DNA from: Streptomyces sp. NRRL S-340
GTDB taxonomy: Bacteria > Actinomycetota > Actinomycetes > Streptomycetales > Streptomycetaceae
Length of the DNA: 64,000 nucleotides
Assembly: GCF_000720185.1 (NCBI RefSeq)
Contig: NZ_JOIY01000005.1
Coordinates: forward strand, 1-64,000
Reading direction: 5' to 3'
Shown here in pieces: positions 26,241 to 34,853 of this stretch (the first letter of the stretch is position 1; every line of letters begins with the position of its first letter). A program made the translations under genes and the position numbers. A model generated the notes under the pieces. That model made no database searches. It was not told the origin of the DNA and saw nothing but the letters and a program-made list of their open reading frames with translations.

Positions 26241-26828
26241 CCCCGCCCGGCCCGCCCCGGCCGGCCGCCCTCCGACCGCCCGCACCGGCCGGCTGGCCCC
26301 GCACGCCCGCCCGAGTGGCTGACGGCCGGTCCGGCCTGCCCCGCCGTCGCTCCCTGTCCCGCCGACGGCCGCCCTCTGTCCCGCGGACGGCCGCCCCCGT
26401 GCTCGCCCTGCTGCCCGCCGGTCCCGGTGTCCGAGGGGTCCGACCGGCGGCGAGGCAGGGCGGCAGCAGGGCTCAACAGGGGCATTCCGGACTCACCTGT
26501 GCACGGGTGAGTCCTCCGGTTGCCCGAAAGGGCACTGACGCGGTTTTGACGCCCGTAAGCGCCACGTAAGTTCAACGGGCCGAGGGGGTCACGCGGGGGC
26601 CGGACGGGCGGGCGGGACCGGAACGGGGGACCGGTCCCGGCCCGCGCACGGCACGGACCCCGCACCCCCGGCTTCCTCGGTCCCGGCCCCGCAGCTCCCG
26701 CCTCTGTGAGCAACACCACCGCGTCGGCAACACCGGTGCGGCGAGGCAGAGTCGGGTGCCCCCGCGGACCGCGCCGGCGGCCGCGCGCACCGACCGTCCC
26801 GTCCCGTCTGTGATGATGGGCAGCCGCT
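26241..26828. other. Intergenic with two hairpins and a promoter candidate
   Basis: No gene is supported in these 588 bases. GGACTCACC (26489-26497) pairs with GGTGAGTCC (26506-26514) around TGTGCACG, and TGCCC-GAAA-GGGCA (26521-26534) forms a GNRA-capped hairpin. A TTGACG at 26546-26551 with TAAGTT at 26567-26572 may be a promoter (15-base spacer), set inside a GCCCGT/ACGGGC pair (26551-26556, 26575-26580). Confidence 0.4.
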
Positions 26829-28538
26829 GTGCCCGACCACGTCTCACCGTCGAGCCGCCCCCGGCGGCACAGCACGGCAAGCCGTCCGGTCTCTCACGCA
26901 AAGCGTCCTTCCGTGGCCTCATCCACCTCTGCTTCCTCCGCTTCTCCTGCTTCCTCGTCCGTGCCCACGGCCGCCTCCCGGCGCGTGGTCCTGCCCTCAC
27001 CCCGGCGCCCGGTGCGCCGAGCGGCCGAGGAGGCGGACCGTGCCCCCTGGCGGGCCCTGCGCCACCGCAGCATGCGCTGGTGGTCGGCGGCCAACCTGGT
27101 CTCCAACGCGGGCACCTGGATGCAGCTGACCGCGCAGAACCTCCTCGTCCTCCACCTCACCGGCTCCGCCGCGGCGACCGGCCTGTCCCTGTCCGCCCAG
27201 GCCGCGCCCGGGCTCCTGCTGGGGCTCCTCGGCGGCGCCGCCGTCGACGCGTGGCCGAGGCGGTTCACCGCCTCGGTGAGCCAGGCCCTGCTCGCCCTGG
27301 TCGGCTTCCTGACCGCCGCGCTCGTCGTCACCGGCCACCTGACCGTGCCGGTCCTCATGGTGCTCGCGGCGGTCACCGGTCTGATCGCCACCGTGGACGC
27401 GCCCGCCTGCGCCCTGCTCGGCAACGACCTCGTCCCCCCGAAGGACGTGCCGTCGTCGATCGCGCTGGGCTCGGTGGTGAGCGGCGCCGGCCGGGTGGGC
27501 GGCACCGCCCTGGCCGCAATGGTGGTCAGCTGGTGGGGGCCCGGAGCCGCGTACGCGGCGAACGGCATCTCCTTCCTGGCCGTCGCCGCGGTGATCCCTT
27601 TCCTGCGCCCCCACCCCGAGGCCGGGCAGGAGGCGTCCGCCTCCCCGCCGTCCCGGCGGCGGCCCGCCGCCCCGGCACCGTCCCGGCGGGGCACCGGAGC
27701 CCGCGACGGCCTCGGCTTCTTCCTGCGCCGCCCCCGGCTCGTCGCCCTGGCCGGCATCACCGCGATCAGCAGCGTCTTCGGCAGGAACTACGGGCTGACC
27801 CTCGCGGTGCTGGTCACCGGGCCGCTCGGCGGGGCCGCCGGGGCGTTCGGCACGGTCTCCACCGTCCTGGCCGTCGGAGGCGTCGTGGGCGCGGTGCTGG
27901 CCGGGCGCCTGCGCAGTCCCTCCGTACGCCTGGTGGGCGCTCTCGCCGCGACCGGCGCGGTGCTGCAGATCGCCGCCGGCCTCTCCCCGGACCTGTGGGT
28001 CCTGCTGCTGCTCGTCGCCCCGATGGCGGTGGTGGAGTCGGTCTCCGACACCGCCGGTACGACCGTCCTGCAGACCGACCCGCCGGCGCACATGCGCGGC
28101 CGCGTGCTCGGCGTGTGGCGCACCGCGAGCACGGGCTGGAGCCTGGTCGGCCCGCCGCTGCTGGGCCTGCTGATGCAGGCCGCGGGGGCCCGGGGCGCGC
28201 TGGTGCTGGGCGGCGTCCTCATCGCCGGCACCATCGCCACCGCGACCGTCCTGCGCGACCGTCGCGCACGCCCCGCGCCCGCGTCCACGCCCGTCTCCGC
28301 GACCGCGCTCGTATCGGTTCCCGCGCCCGTCTCCGCGCCGGCACCCGAGTCCGTATCCGCGCGGCACCCGGTCGTACCGGCGGCTGCCGGGCTGCCTGGT
28401 GCGGCGCCCGAGTCCGCTCCCGTGCCCGTCCCCGTGATCGTGCCCGTGTCCGTTCCGTCGCGGCACCCGGCGGCGGCCGCGCCCGGCGAGCCCGGCCACG
28501 ACGGACTGCGCGCCGCCGACTGCGCCCAGGGCGCCTGA
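26829..28538 (+). CDS. MFS exporter (MFS_3/EntS-like)
   Basis: A 569-residue major facilitator protein. The transporter core starts near residue 80 (MRWWSAANLVSNAGTWMQLTAQNLLVLHLTGSA), the signature of the EntS-like efflux group, and shows about twelve hydrophobic segments up to residue 475. The first ~75 residues are Ser/Arg-rich, so the true start may be later; GTG 26829 has no strong ribosome binding site. The last ~85 residues are a Pro/Val/Ala-rich tail with repeated PVSAPAP and PVPV units. The substrate is unknown. Confidence 0.85.
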   Translation: MPDHVSPSSRPRRHSTASRPVSHAKRPSVASSTSASSASPASSSVPTAASRRVVLPSPRRPVRRAAEEADRAPWRALRHRSMRWWSAANLVSNAGTWMQLTAQNLLVLHLTGSAAATGLSLSAQAAPGLLLGLLGGAAVDAWPRRFTASVSQALLALVGFLTAALVVTGHLTVPVLMVLAAVTGLIATVDAPACALLGNDLVPPKDVPSSIALGSVVSGAGRVGGTALAAMVVSWWGPGAAYAANGISFLAVAAVIPFLRPHPEAGQEASASPPSRRRPAAPAPSRRGTGARDGLGFFLRRPRLVALAGITAISSVFGRNYGLTLAVLVTGPLGGAAGAFGTVSTVLAVGGVVGAVLAGRLRSPSVRLVGALAATGAVLQIAAGLSPDLWVLLLLVAPMAVVESVSDTAGTTVLQTDPPAHMRGRVLGVWRTASTGWSLVGPPLLGLLMQAAGARGALVLGGVLIAGTIATATVLRDRRARPAPASTPVSATALVSVPAPVSAPAPESVSARHPVVPAAAGLPGAAPESAPVPVPVIVPVSVPSRHPAAAAPGEPGHDGLRAADCAQGA

Positions 28539-28565
28539 GCGGCACCGGGACCGCCCCCGTGGCCC

Positions 28566-29771
28566 TCAGCTCGCCCCAGCGGTCCCACCGGCCTCACCAA
28601 TCCGCCCTCGTCCCGCAGCCGCGGCCGCCGCAGCTCCCGTGCCCGCCCCCGGGCCCGCTCCCGCCTCGCGCGAGGGGCACGGCGTGAGGACGAGCATCGT
28701 CACGTCGTCGCGGATCGTCCCGCAGTGCGTGAGGAGGTCGGCCAGCACCCGCTCGGCGAGGACGGCCGGATCGCCGTCGGCGAGCCGGGGCAGCCGGTCC
28801 AGGAGCGGGTAGAACGCGCCGTCGCCGTTCCGTGCCTCGGTGACGCCGTCGGAGGCCAGGAACAGCACGTCACCGGGGCGCAGCGGCTCGACGTGCCCGT
28901 CCGGCGAGGGAAGCCCGTCGGACAGTCCGAGGCCCAGGGGCGTCCAGGGCGTCACGGCGAGCTCCGTCGCGGTCCCGTCCCGCAACAGGACCGGGGGCGG
29001 ATGGCCGCACGTCACCACCCGCACCGACCGCGCGTCGCGGGCGAACTCCAGCAGCACGGCCGTCGCGAACAGCTCCGCGTGCCGCACCTCCGCCGAGTCC
29101 ACCACCAGCCGGCGGTCCAGCGCCGCCACGACCTCCGTCAGACCCGGCCGGTCCAGCACCGCCTCCCGGAAGCTGCCCAGCAGCGCGGCGACCGTGGACA
29201 CCGCAGCCAGCCCGTGGCCCTGCACGTCGCCCATGACCGCCCGGACGCCCCGCGGACCGCGGCGCACGTCGAAGAAGTCCCCGCCGACCAGCGTGCCGCG
29301 CTGCGCGGCACGGTAGAGCCCGGCGCAGCGCACCGGCCCGACCCGCTCGGGCAGCGGCGGCACCACGGCCCGCTGCGCGGCCTCGGCGACCGTGCGGTGC
29401 AGGTCGAGCTGCGCGTCGCGGCGGCTGCGCACGTACGACAGCAGGACGCTCAGGGCGGCGACGAAGCAGACCGTCTCCAGGTCGGTGTTGCCGGGATGGT
29501 CCAGCCGGAAGGCTGGCACGCTGAGCAGGGCCACCACGACGCCGCCGAGCAGCGCGGTCGTCAGCGGCCCGTACGACAGCACGGCGAGCGGCGGGATGGC
29601 ACCGAGCAGGAACCCGATGTCGAGCGGGTTCGGGCTCAGCAGGGTCGCCACGCACACGCCGGCGGTCAGGGCGGCCGGCAGGACGCGCACCCAGCGGGGC
29701 GGCGGGGCACCCCGCAGCCAGCCCCGCCGGAGCGGGTCCCGGCGCGACACCAGGGCAGGCGGCTTCACCAC
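28566..29771 (-). CDS. Membrane-anchored PP2C/SpoIIE-type serine phosphatase
   Basis: A 401-residue protein with about three N-terminal membrane segments (residues 28-115) and a cytosolic SpoIIE phosphatase domain. Metal-binding motifs are VGGDFFDV, VMGDVQGHGLAA and FLASDGVTEARN. Such phosphatases, like RsbU/RsbP, dephosphorylate anti-anti-sigma factors and so activate SigB-class factors; the two sigma genes in this window make this plausible but unproven. It ends 28 bases from the convergent MFS gene. The Ala/Gly-rich C-terminus is low complexity. Confidence 0.88.
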   Translation of the reverse strand: MVKPPALVSRRDPLRRGWLRGAPPPRWVRVLPAALTAGVCVATLLSPNPLDIGFLLGAIPPLAVLSYGPLTTALLGGVVVALLSVPAFRLDHPGNTDLETVCFVAALSVLLSYVRSRRDAQLDLHRTVAEAAQRAVVPPLPERVGPVRCAGLYRAAQRGTLVGGDFFDVRRGPRGVRAVMGDVQGHGLAAVSTVAALLGSFREAVLDRPGLTEVVAALDRRLVVDSAEVRHAELFATAVLLEFARDARSVRVVTCGHPPPVLLRDGTATELAVTPWTPLGLGLSDGLPSPDGHVEPLRPGDVLFLASDGVTEARNGDGAFYPLLDRLPRLADGDPAVLAERVLADLLTHCGTIRDDVTMLVLTPCPSREAGAGPGAGTGAAAAAAAGRGRIGEAGGTAGAS

Positions 29772-29872
29772 ACCACCACGCTGCTACGCCGCCCCGGACC
29801 CCGCACCCCGGACGCGGCGCTCCAGAAGGGCGTGTGAGCCCGACCGCACCCCCAGCCGCTCCGTCGGACCCC

Positions 29873-30865
29873 TCAGCGGGCCCCGTCGCCGGCGCCTTCG
29901 CGGGCCCTGACGCCGATGCCGTCACGGGTCTGGTCGCCGGTGCCGTGACGAGGCTGTCCGGCGTCCGCCGCCCCGCAGCCGTCTGCGGTGCGGTCCAGCA
30001 GTGTCTCCACGTCCGCCAGGATCTCCGTCACGCGCAGCCCGAAGGCCGCGTCGCACGGGTGCGGGCGTCCGGTGCGCGCCGCGCCGGCCAGTGCGTCCGC
30101 CGCCCGGGTGAAGGCGGTGACCGCCTCCTCGGAGCCCTCGGGCAGGACCGCCGCCCCGGCCGCGCCCCGCACCTCCACCGCCGCCCCGGCCGCCGCGGGC
30201 GGAGCGGTCAGGCTGAGGGTCAGGGTGCTGGAGGCGCCGCCGGTGTGGTCGAGGACCGCGTGCACGGTGTCCCCGGGACCGGGCGCGGCGGCCGACACCC
30301 GCCGTACGTCACCGAGGACCGGCAGCAGCACGGACAGCGCGTGCGGGCCGACGTCCCACAGGGCGCCCTTCTCCCGCCGCCAGGGCGAGGCAGCGAACGG
30401 GCTGTCCCCGCAGAACACCGCGCCGAGCCACTGCGCACGCCCGGTGAACCAGCCCCCGCGTTCCGCCTGTTCGTCGATCCACGCCTGCGGTGCCGCCTGG
30501 AACCGGGTGGTGAAGAAGACCACCGAGGCCACCTCGGACCGCCGGACGGCCTCGGCCACGGCCCGGCCGCCTGCCACCGTCGCCGCCAGCGGTTTGTCGA
30601 GCAGCAGGTGGCAGCGGGCGCGGGCGGCGCGCACCGCCAGCTCGGCCTGGACGTCCGGCGGCAGCGCGACGGCGACCGCGTCGACGTCCGCGAGCAGCGC
30701 GTCGACGTCGTCGTAGGCGCGGGTGCCGTGGCGGGCGGCCAGTTCCTCCGCGGCGTCCGTCCGGCGCCCCCAGACACCGGCGAAGTCCAGGCCGTCGTGC
30801 CGGCTCAGGGCGGGTGCGTGCACCATCCGGGCCCAGGGGCCGGTGCCGAGCAGTCCGATGCGCAT
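29873..30865 (-). CDS. Gfo/Idh/MocA family oxidoreductase
   Basis: A 330-residue NAD(P)-dependent dehydrogenase. The Rossmann start is MRIGLLGTGPWARMVHAPAL, and LLLDKPLAAT is the usual EKP motif with Asp for Glu. WDVGPHALSVLLPVLGDV holds the conserved active-site His. The sugar or inositol substrate cannot be inferred. The last 30 residues are Gly/Asp/Arg-rich. The ATG at 30865 follows GGAGAGGCAGCGGT. It is in the same direction as the phosphatase, 101 bases upstream of it. Confidence 0.88.
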   Translation of the reverse strand: MRIGLLGTGPWARMVHAPALSRHDGLDFAGVWGRRTDAAEELAARHGTRAYDDVDALLADVDAVAVALPPDVQAELAVRAARARCHLLLDKPLAATVAGGRAVAEAVRRSEVASVVFFTTRFQAAPQAWIDEQAERGGWFTGRAQWLGAVFCGDSPFAASPWRREKGALWDVGPHALSVLLPVLGDVRRVSAAAPGPGDTVHAVLDHTGGASSTLTLSLTAPPAAAGAAVEVRGAAGAAVLPEGSEEAVTAFTRAADALAGAARTGRPHPCDAAFGLRVTEILADVETLLDRTADGCGAADAGQPRHGTGDQTRDGIGVRAREGAGDGAR

Positions 30866-30999
30866 ACCGCTGCCTCTCCACAGAGTCGAACAGGATGACG
30901 ACCGGAATCCGCAGCGGCCCGGTCCCGGCCGAGGGTGTCACAGCGCCCGGGGCGCCGGTGCGGGGGAGTCCGCCCTCGTGCGGCCGCCCCACCGGCGTC

Positions 31000-31323
31000 T
31001 CAGGCAGCCTTGTCCCGCCCCGCGGGCGCGCCGGCCTCCCGCCGCGGCGCCGCGCCGCCGCCCGCTTCCTGCGGCGCACCCGTCTTCCGGCGCCCGGCCA
31101 CGTCATCCGGCCCGTGCGGTTCCTCCTGCTCCGCCGTCCCGGAAGCGGCGGGACCCGGGTCCCGCGCGCCCTCCCGGCGGCCGCCGGCGATCAGCCGCAG
31201 GTGCCCGCGGTGCCGGGCGGGCCGGCCGTGTGCCGGCGCGGCGCCGGACATCCGGTCCTCGATCCGGTCCATGACGAGCAGGAGCACACCCACGAGCGGC
31301 AGCAACAGAACAGCGACGACCAC
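31000..31323 (-). CDS. Small single-span membrane protein
   Basis: About 107 residues: one N-terminal membrane helix (VVVAVLLLPLVGVLLLVMDRIEDRM) followed by a charged, Gly/Arg/Pro-rich cytoplasmic tail. I do not recognise a function; similar short Streptomyces proteins exist. GTG codons at 31326 and 31323 both follow GAGAGGGAGG; 31323 has the better spacing. It is divergent from the methyltransferase gene. Confidence 0.6.
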   Translation of the reverse strand: MVVAVLLLPLVGVLLLVMDRIEDRMSGAAPAHGRPARHRGHLRLIAGGRREGARDPGPAASGTAEQEEPHGPDDVAGRRKTGAPQEAGGGAAPRREAGAPAGRDKAA

Positions 31324-31406
31324 CACGACGCCTCCCTCTCCGACACAGGAGGCGGGTGCTCCGAACCGCGCCTTCGATGGGTCCGGCGACGTGAAGAATG
31401 TGTGAC

Positions 31407-31430
31407 GATCGGGCCGATCGGGACGATCGG
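31407..31430. repeat. Triple GATCGGG direct repeat
   Basis: Three spaced copies of GATCGG(G) lie about 120-145 bases before the methyltransferase gene, with a GATCGGGCCGATC palindrome inside. It may be a binding site or slippage product. Confidence 0.5.
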
Positions 31431-31552
31431 ACAGGGGGTCGCGGCCCTGCGTCCGGCCATGGACTGGTTCGGTCAAACACGCATTCCCTAGGATGTACTC
31501 TCAGTCAAACCGGCCCAGTTGGCGCGGTGGATTCGGCGAATCTGGGGGATCG

Positions 31553-32371
31553 ATGCCTACGGAGAACCAACTGTCCACGAAGATCGACGAGAACGTGCCG
31601 ACGGCCGCGCGCATGTACGACCACTACCTCGGTGGCAAGGACAACTACGCGGCGGACCGCGTGGCGTGCGAGGAACTCGACAAGGTCGTCCCCAGCACCC
31701 GCAGGCTCGCCCTGAACAACCGCCGCTTCCTGCAGCGGGCGGTCAGAACGCTCACGCAGGAGTACGGGATACGCCAGTACCTGGACCACGGCTCCGGCCT
31801 GCCCACCCAGGACAACGTCCACCAGGTCGCCCAGCGCATCGCCCCCGACACGCGCGTGGTCTACGTGGACAACGACCCGATGGTGCTGGTGCACGGCCGT
31901 GCCCTGCTGCAGCAGGACGAGCGCACCGCGGTCATCCACGCCGACATGCGGGACACCGACCGGATCCTCGCGCACGAGGAGACCCGGCGGCTGATCGACT
32001 TCTCCGAGCCGGTGGCCGTGCTGTTCAACTCGGTGTTCCACTGCATCCCGGACAGTGACACCGACGGCCCGCTCGCCGTGGTCGAGCGGGTCCGCGAGCG
32101 GCTCGTGCCCGGCAGCATCATGCTGATGTGCCAACTGGTCAGTGATGATCCGCAGGTCCGTGACTTCGTCACCGACTTCATGGCCCAGGCCACCCAGGGG
32201 CACTGGGGCCGGGTGCGCCAGGAGAAGGACGTCGCCGAGTGGTTCGAGGGTCTGGAGATCCTGGACCCCGGCCTGGTCGAGGTCTCCACCTGGCGCCCCG
32301 ACACCGAGGTGGCGCCCCGTCAGCTCACCCACGAGTGGGTCGAGTTCGGCGGCATCGGCGTGGTCAGGTAG
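31553..32371 (+). CDS. DUF574 (SAM-dependent) methyltransferase
   Basis: A 272-residue member of the actinomycete methyltransferase family PF04672. The signature TAARMYDHYLGGKDNYAADR is near residue 18; the SAM site is YLDHGSGLPTQDNVHQVAQ and VVYVDNDPMVLVHGRALL. The substrate is unknown; several copies per genome are usual in Streptomyces. The ATG at 31553 follows GGGGGATCG. A TAGGAT at 31489-31494 is a candidate -10. A strong terminator follows. Confidence 0.9.
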   Translation: MPTENQLSTKIDENVPTAARMYDHYLGGKDNYAADRVACEELDKVVPSTRRLALNNRRFLQRAVRTLTQEYGIRQYLDHGSGLPTQDNVHQVAQRIAPDTRVVYVDNDPMVLVHGRALLQQDERTAVIHADMRDTDRILAHEETRRLIDFSEPVAVLFNSVFHCIPDSDTDGPLAVVERVRERLVPGSIMLMCQLVSDDPQVRDFVTDFMAQATQGHWGRVRQEKDVAEWFEGLEILDPGLVEVSTWRPDTEVAPRQLTHEWVEFGGIGVVR

Positions 32372-32400
32372 CGGACCGCGGCGGCCACGCGCCGACGGCG

Positions 32401-32440
32401 ACGCCCCCGGACCACTGACACAAGTGGCCTCCGGGGGCGT
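32401..32440 (+). terminator. Terminator after the methyltransferase
   Basis: Perfect 11-bp stem ACGCCCCCGGA (32401-32411) with TCCGGGGGCGT (32430-32440), extended by inner CCACT/AGTGG pairing. Confidence 0.85.
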
Positions 32441-32479
32441 GTACTTGCGGCGCGGTACTCGTCCGTGCGCGGCACATGC

Positions 32480-32515
32480 CGCCACGCGGCCGGGGCGGTA
32501 CCCGGCCGCGTGGCG
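32480..32515. terminator. Second hairpin, probable terminator
   Basis: Perfect 15-bp stem (32480-32494 with 32501-32515) around the 6-base loop GCGGTA. It lies 69 bases beyond the stop of the leftward regulator gene and may terminate that transcript. Confidence 0.75.
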
Positions 32516-32583
32516 CTTGCCCGCGTGTCCGGGCGGCGCCTGCCCGCGTGGCACGGGTCCTGGCGGCGCGCGGGTGGGTCCGG

Positions 32584-33504
32584 TCAGCGTCCCGCGTAGC
32601 GCTCGTCCATGGTCCTGCGGAGCAGCGCCAGCGACTTCAGGGGAGTCAGTGCCTCGTCGGCCAGCCGGTCGAGCGAGATCCGGTACTCCTCCGTCTCGTC
32701 CCGGTCCTCGAGGAAGTTGGCGCTCCTGATGTGCTCCAGGTAGACGACGTCCGGCAGGTCGAGCCCGCCGAAGCGCAGATACGTGACGGGTATCGCGGGC
32801 GCCGACGCGTTCGTCGCGTCCAGCGGAACGATCTGCACGGTCACGTGCGGACGCTGGGCCAACTCGACGAGCCGGGCGAGCTGTTCGCGCATGACGGCGT
32901 GGCTGCCCAGGACGCGCAGCAGCACCGACTCGTCCATGATCGCCCACAGTTGCGGCGCGTCCGGACGGGACAGCAGCTCGGCGCGCTTGGTGCGCAGTTC
33001 GACCCGGCGCTGCACCTCGCCCGCGGAGGCGGTCGGCAGGCCGCGCTCCACCACGGCCCGGGCGTAGGCCGGGGTCTGCAGCAGGCCGGGCACGTACTGG
33101 ATCTCGAAGGTGCGGATCGCGGCCGCGGCCTCCTGGAGGCCGACGAGGCGGTCGAACCACTCGGGCATCAGCCGCTTGTCGTAGCGCTGCCACCAGCCGG
33201 GCTCCCCGGCGCGGTGCAACAGCTTCAGCAGGACCGAGGACTCGTAGTCGTCGGTGCCGTACAGCCGCAGCAGGGCGCGGACGTCACCCTCCGTCGGAGG
33301 CCGGCGGCCTTTGCCCGACTCGATGCGCGAGAGCTTCGCCGCGCTGAATCCCAGCTGCCGGGCCGCCTGTTCCTGCGACATCCCGGCGTCCTCGCGGAAA
33401 CCGGCCAGCTGGACGCCGACCAGCATCTTCAGCAGAGTCGGCGCCGGCTCGGCACGGTCGAGATAGGGTTCCAGACGGGAGAGGCGATGCGGCTCGGCGG
33501 ACAT
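32584..33504 (-). CDS. XRE-family regulator with DUF5753 (WhiJ-like)
   Basis: A 306-residue DNA-binding protein. The HTH is near residues 27-75 (LVGVQLAGFREDAGMSQEQAARQLGFSAAKLSRIESGKGRRPP), followed by the DUF5753 ligand- or partner-binding domain (FEIQYVPGLLQTPAYARAV, VQIVPLDATNASAPAIPVTYLRF). Proteins of this type (WhiJ and many paralogues) work with a small DUF397 partner, which here lies directly upstream. WhiJ itself represses development. The ATG at 33504 is the natural start. Confidence 0.92.
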   Translation of the reverse strand: MSAEPHRLSRLEPYLDRAEPAPTLLKMLVGVQLAGFREDAGMSQEQAARQLGFSAAKLSRIESGKGRRPPTEGDVRALLRLYGTDDYESSVLLKLLHRAGEPGWWQRYDKRLMPEWFDRLVGLQEAAAAIRTFEIQYVPGLLQTPAYARAVVERGLPTASAGEVQRRVELRTKRAELLSRPDAPQLWAIMDESVLLRVLGSHAVMREQLARLVELAQRPHVTVQIVPLDATNASAPAIPVTYLRFGGLDLPDVVYLEHIRSANFLEDRDETEEYRISLDRLADEALTPLKSLALLRRTMDERYAGR

Positions 33505-33633
33505 CCTGACTCCCCAGTGGACCGGCAGACTTGAGGCTTACACTATCGCACCGGTCCGCCGCGGAGGGCATCCGTCCGGACGAGGATCGGCAACTCGCCA
33601 ACTCCCTTCCGCTTCCGCGCGGATGGGCGCGGA

Positions 33634-33867
33634 TCACCCCAGCAGGTGGTCGAACTCGCCCTCCTTCGCGCCCGCCAGGAAAGCGGCGACCTCGGCCGGG
33701 GTGTAGACCAGAGCGGGGCCGTCGGGGTCACGGGAGTTGCGCACCGCGATGTCCCCGCCGGTCAGCGCGGCGACCTCCACGCAGTTGCCCTCGGCGTTGC
33801 TGTGCCTGCTCTTGACCCAGCGGGCGTCCAACGCACTGGCCCGCACTCCGTTCGACACTGGTGGCAC
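33634..33867 (-). CDS. DUF397 protein, partner of the XRE regulator
   Basis: A 77-residue DUF397 protein: ARWVKSRHSNAEGNCVEVAAL at about residues 15-35, then AVRNSRDPDGPALVYTPAEVAAFLAGAKEGEFDHLL. DUF397 proteins bind and control the neighbouring DUF5753 regulator in known cases. The GTG at 33867 follows GAGGAGACTGCG, better than the longer frame to 33909. Confidence 0.92.
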   Translation of the reverse strand: MPPVSNGVRASALDARWVKSRHSNAEGNCVEVAALTGGDIAVRNSRDPDGPALVYTPAEVAAFLAGAKEGEFDHLLG

Positions 33868-33967
33868 CGCAGTCTCCTCGCTGTTCCCGTTCCGTCGTGA
33901 GGTGTGCACGGCTCGCCGTCGGTCTCCGGCGGCGCCCCACCGGATCCTTCCCCTCGTCGCGCACTTT

Positions 33968-33996
33968 CACGAGAAATTTCGCGTGCAATTGCACGC
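33968..33996. promoter_or_regulatory. Overlapping palindromes, probable operator
   Basis: GCGTGCAATTGCACGC (33981-33996) is a perfect 16-bp palindrome. It overlaps CACGAGAAATTTCGCGTG (33968-33985), palindromic but for one mismatched pair. The site covers the -35 of the rightward promoter and faces the DUF397 gene, so the DUF5753 regulator is the likely ligand (inference). Confidence 0.65.
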
Positions 33997-34018
33997 GGAC
34001 GCTGACAGTGTGGATAAT
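33989..34018 (+). promoter_or_regulatory. Sigma-70-type promoter
   Basis: TTGCAC (33989-33994), 18-base spacer, GATAAT (34013-34018). The -35 lies in the palindrome, so transcription to the right should be repressible. Confidence 0.6.
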
Positions 34019-34077
34019 AGCCGGAGCGTCAACCCCTCGGTGGGCGCGCCTCGGTGACGTCGCATCAGGAGGCTCCA

Positions 34078-34239
34078 GTGCCCTCACCTGCGATCCTCCC
34101 GCCCGGAACACCGGGCGTGACCGCCGCCGTCGCGCCCCGGCCGGTCCCCGCGTCCGCACCGTCGCACAACGCCGCGCACCGGTGCGGCGGCGGGCCCGGA
34201 CCCCGGCGCGCGCCGCGGGCCGGGCGCCCCGGACCGTGA
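34078..34239 (+). CDS. Possible small protein (53 residues)
   Basis: A short frame MPSPAILPPGTPGVTAAVAPRPVP, Pro/Ala/Arg-rich, with an excellent AGGAGG five bases before its GTG and a good promoter upstream. No family is recognised. It may be a leader peptide for the HEAT-like gene 68 bases downstream, or chance coding. Confidence 0.35.
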   Translation: MPSPAILPPGTPGVTAAVAPRPVPASAPSHNAAHRCGGGPGPRRAPRAGRPGP

Positions 34240-34307
34240 GGCGCCGGCGCACCCGCCCTGCCGAAGGACCCTCCCCCCATACGACCGCCGCGGAAAGGCC
34301 CGACGCC

Positions 34308-34853
34308 ATGCGTACCGCACCGACGGACCAGCCGAGCACACAGCGCACCGACCGTGCGATCTCCACGGCCGGCGCGGCCGCCACCACGCCTCTCGCGGCA
34401 CTGGGGCAGGTGCCCTGGAGCGACATCAGGGACTCCACCGGCTCCGCGGCCGGCGTCCCCGCCCTGCTGCGCACGGTGGCCGGGGACGACGCGGACGCCG
34501 CCCGCGCGGCCCTGGACGAACTGCGCACGCGTGTCTGCCAGTACGGCTTCGTGGTCGAGCAGGCGACCGCCGCCACCGTCCCGTTCCTGTGGGAGCTGGC
34601 CCAGACGCCGCGGGTGACCTGCCGGCCGCAGATCATCCAGCTGCTCCGGAACATCGCCGACGCCCGCCAGTGGGAGAGCGTCGCGGCCGTCTACCCCAAG
34701 GTCCTCAACCACCGGGAGAATCCGGTGGTGTGGGAGCGGCGGGCACGCCAGGCCGTCCGTGCGCGCTCGGGTGCCCTGCGCACGCTGCTCGCGGAACAGG
34801 ACGGCGAGATCACCCGGGCCACCACGGAACTGGCCGACGCGCTCGCCGGGTGA
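34308..34853 (+). CDS. HEAT-repeat-like hypothetical protein
   Basis: A 181-residue helical protein: VPWSDIRDSTGSAAGVPALLRTVAGDDADAARAALDELRTRVCQYGFVVEQATAATVPFLWELAQTP. This start is common in Streptomyces proteins with HEAT-like repeats; function is unknown. The ATG at 34308 follows GGAAAGG. With the promoter at 33989-34018 it may be under control of the WhiJ-like pair. Confidence 0.7.
   Translation: MRTAPTDQPSTQRTDRAISTAGAAATTPLAALGQVPWSDIRDSTGSAAGVPALLRTVAGDDADAARAALDELRTRVCQYGFVVEQATAATVPFLWELAQTPRVTCRPQIIQLLRNIADARQWESVAAVYPKVLNHRENPVVWERRARQAVRARSGALRTLLAEQDGEITRATTELADALAG

Larger units (their letters stand above)
33868..34077. other. Regulatory intergenic region of the WhiJ-like locus
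   Basis: The region between the DUF397 gene and the rightward transcript. It is clearly more A/T-rich at 33960-34020 and holds the two palindromes and the promoter listed below. Confidence 0.5.

Noticed and set aside
26489..26534. tRNA or known riboswitch
   Set aside because: No cloverleaf, T-loop or anticodon arm can be formed, and no conserved riboswitch core was recognised.
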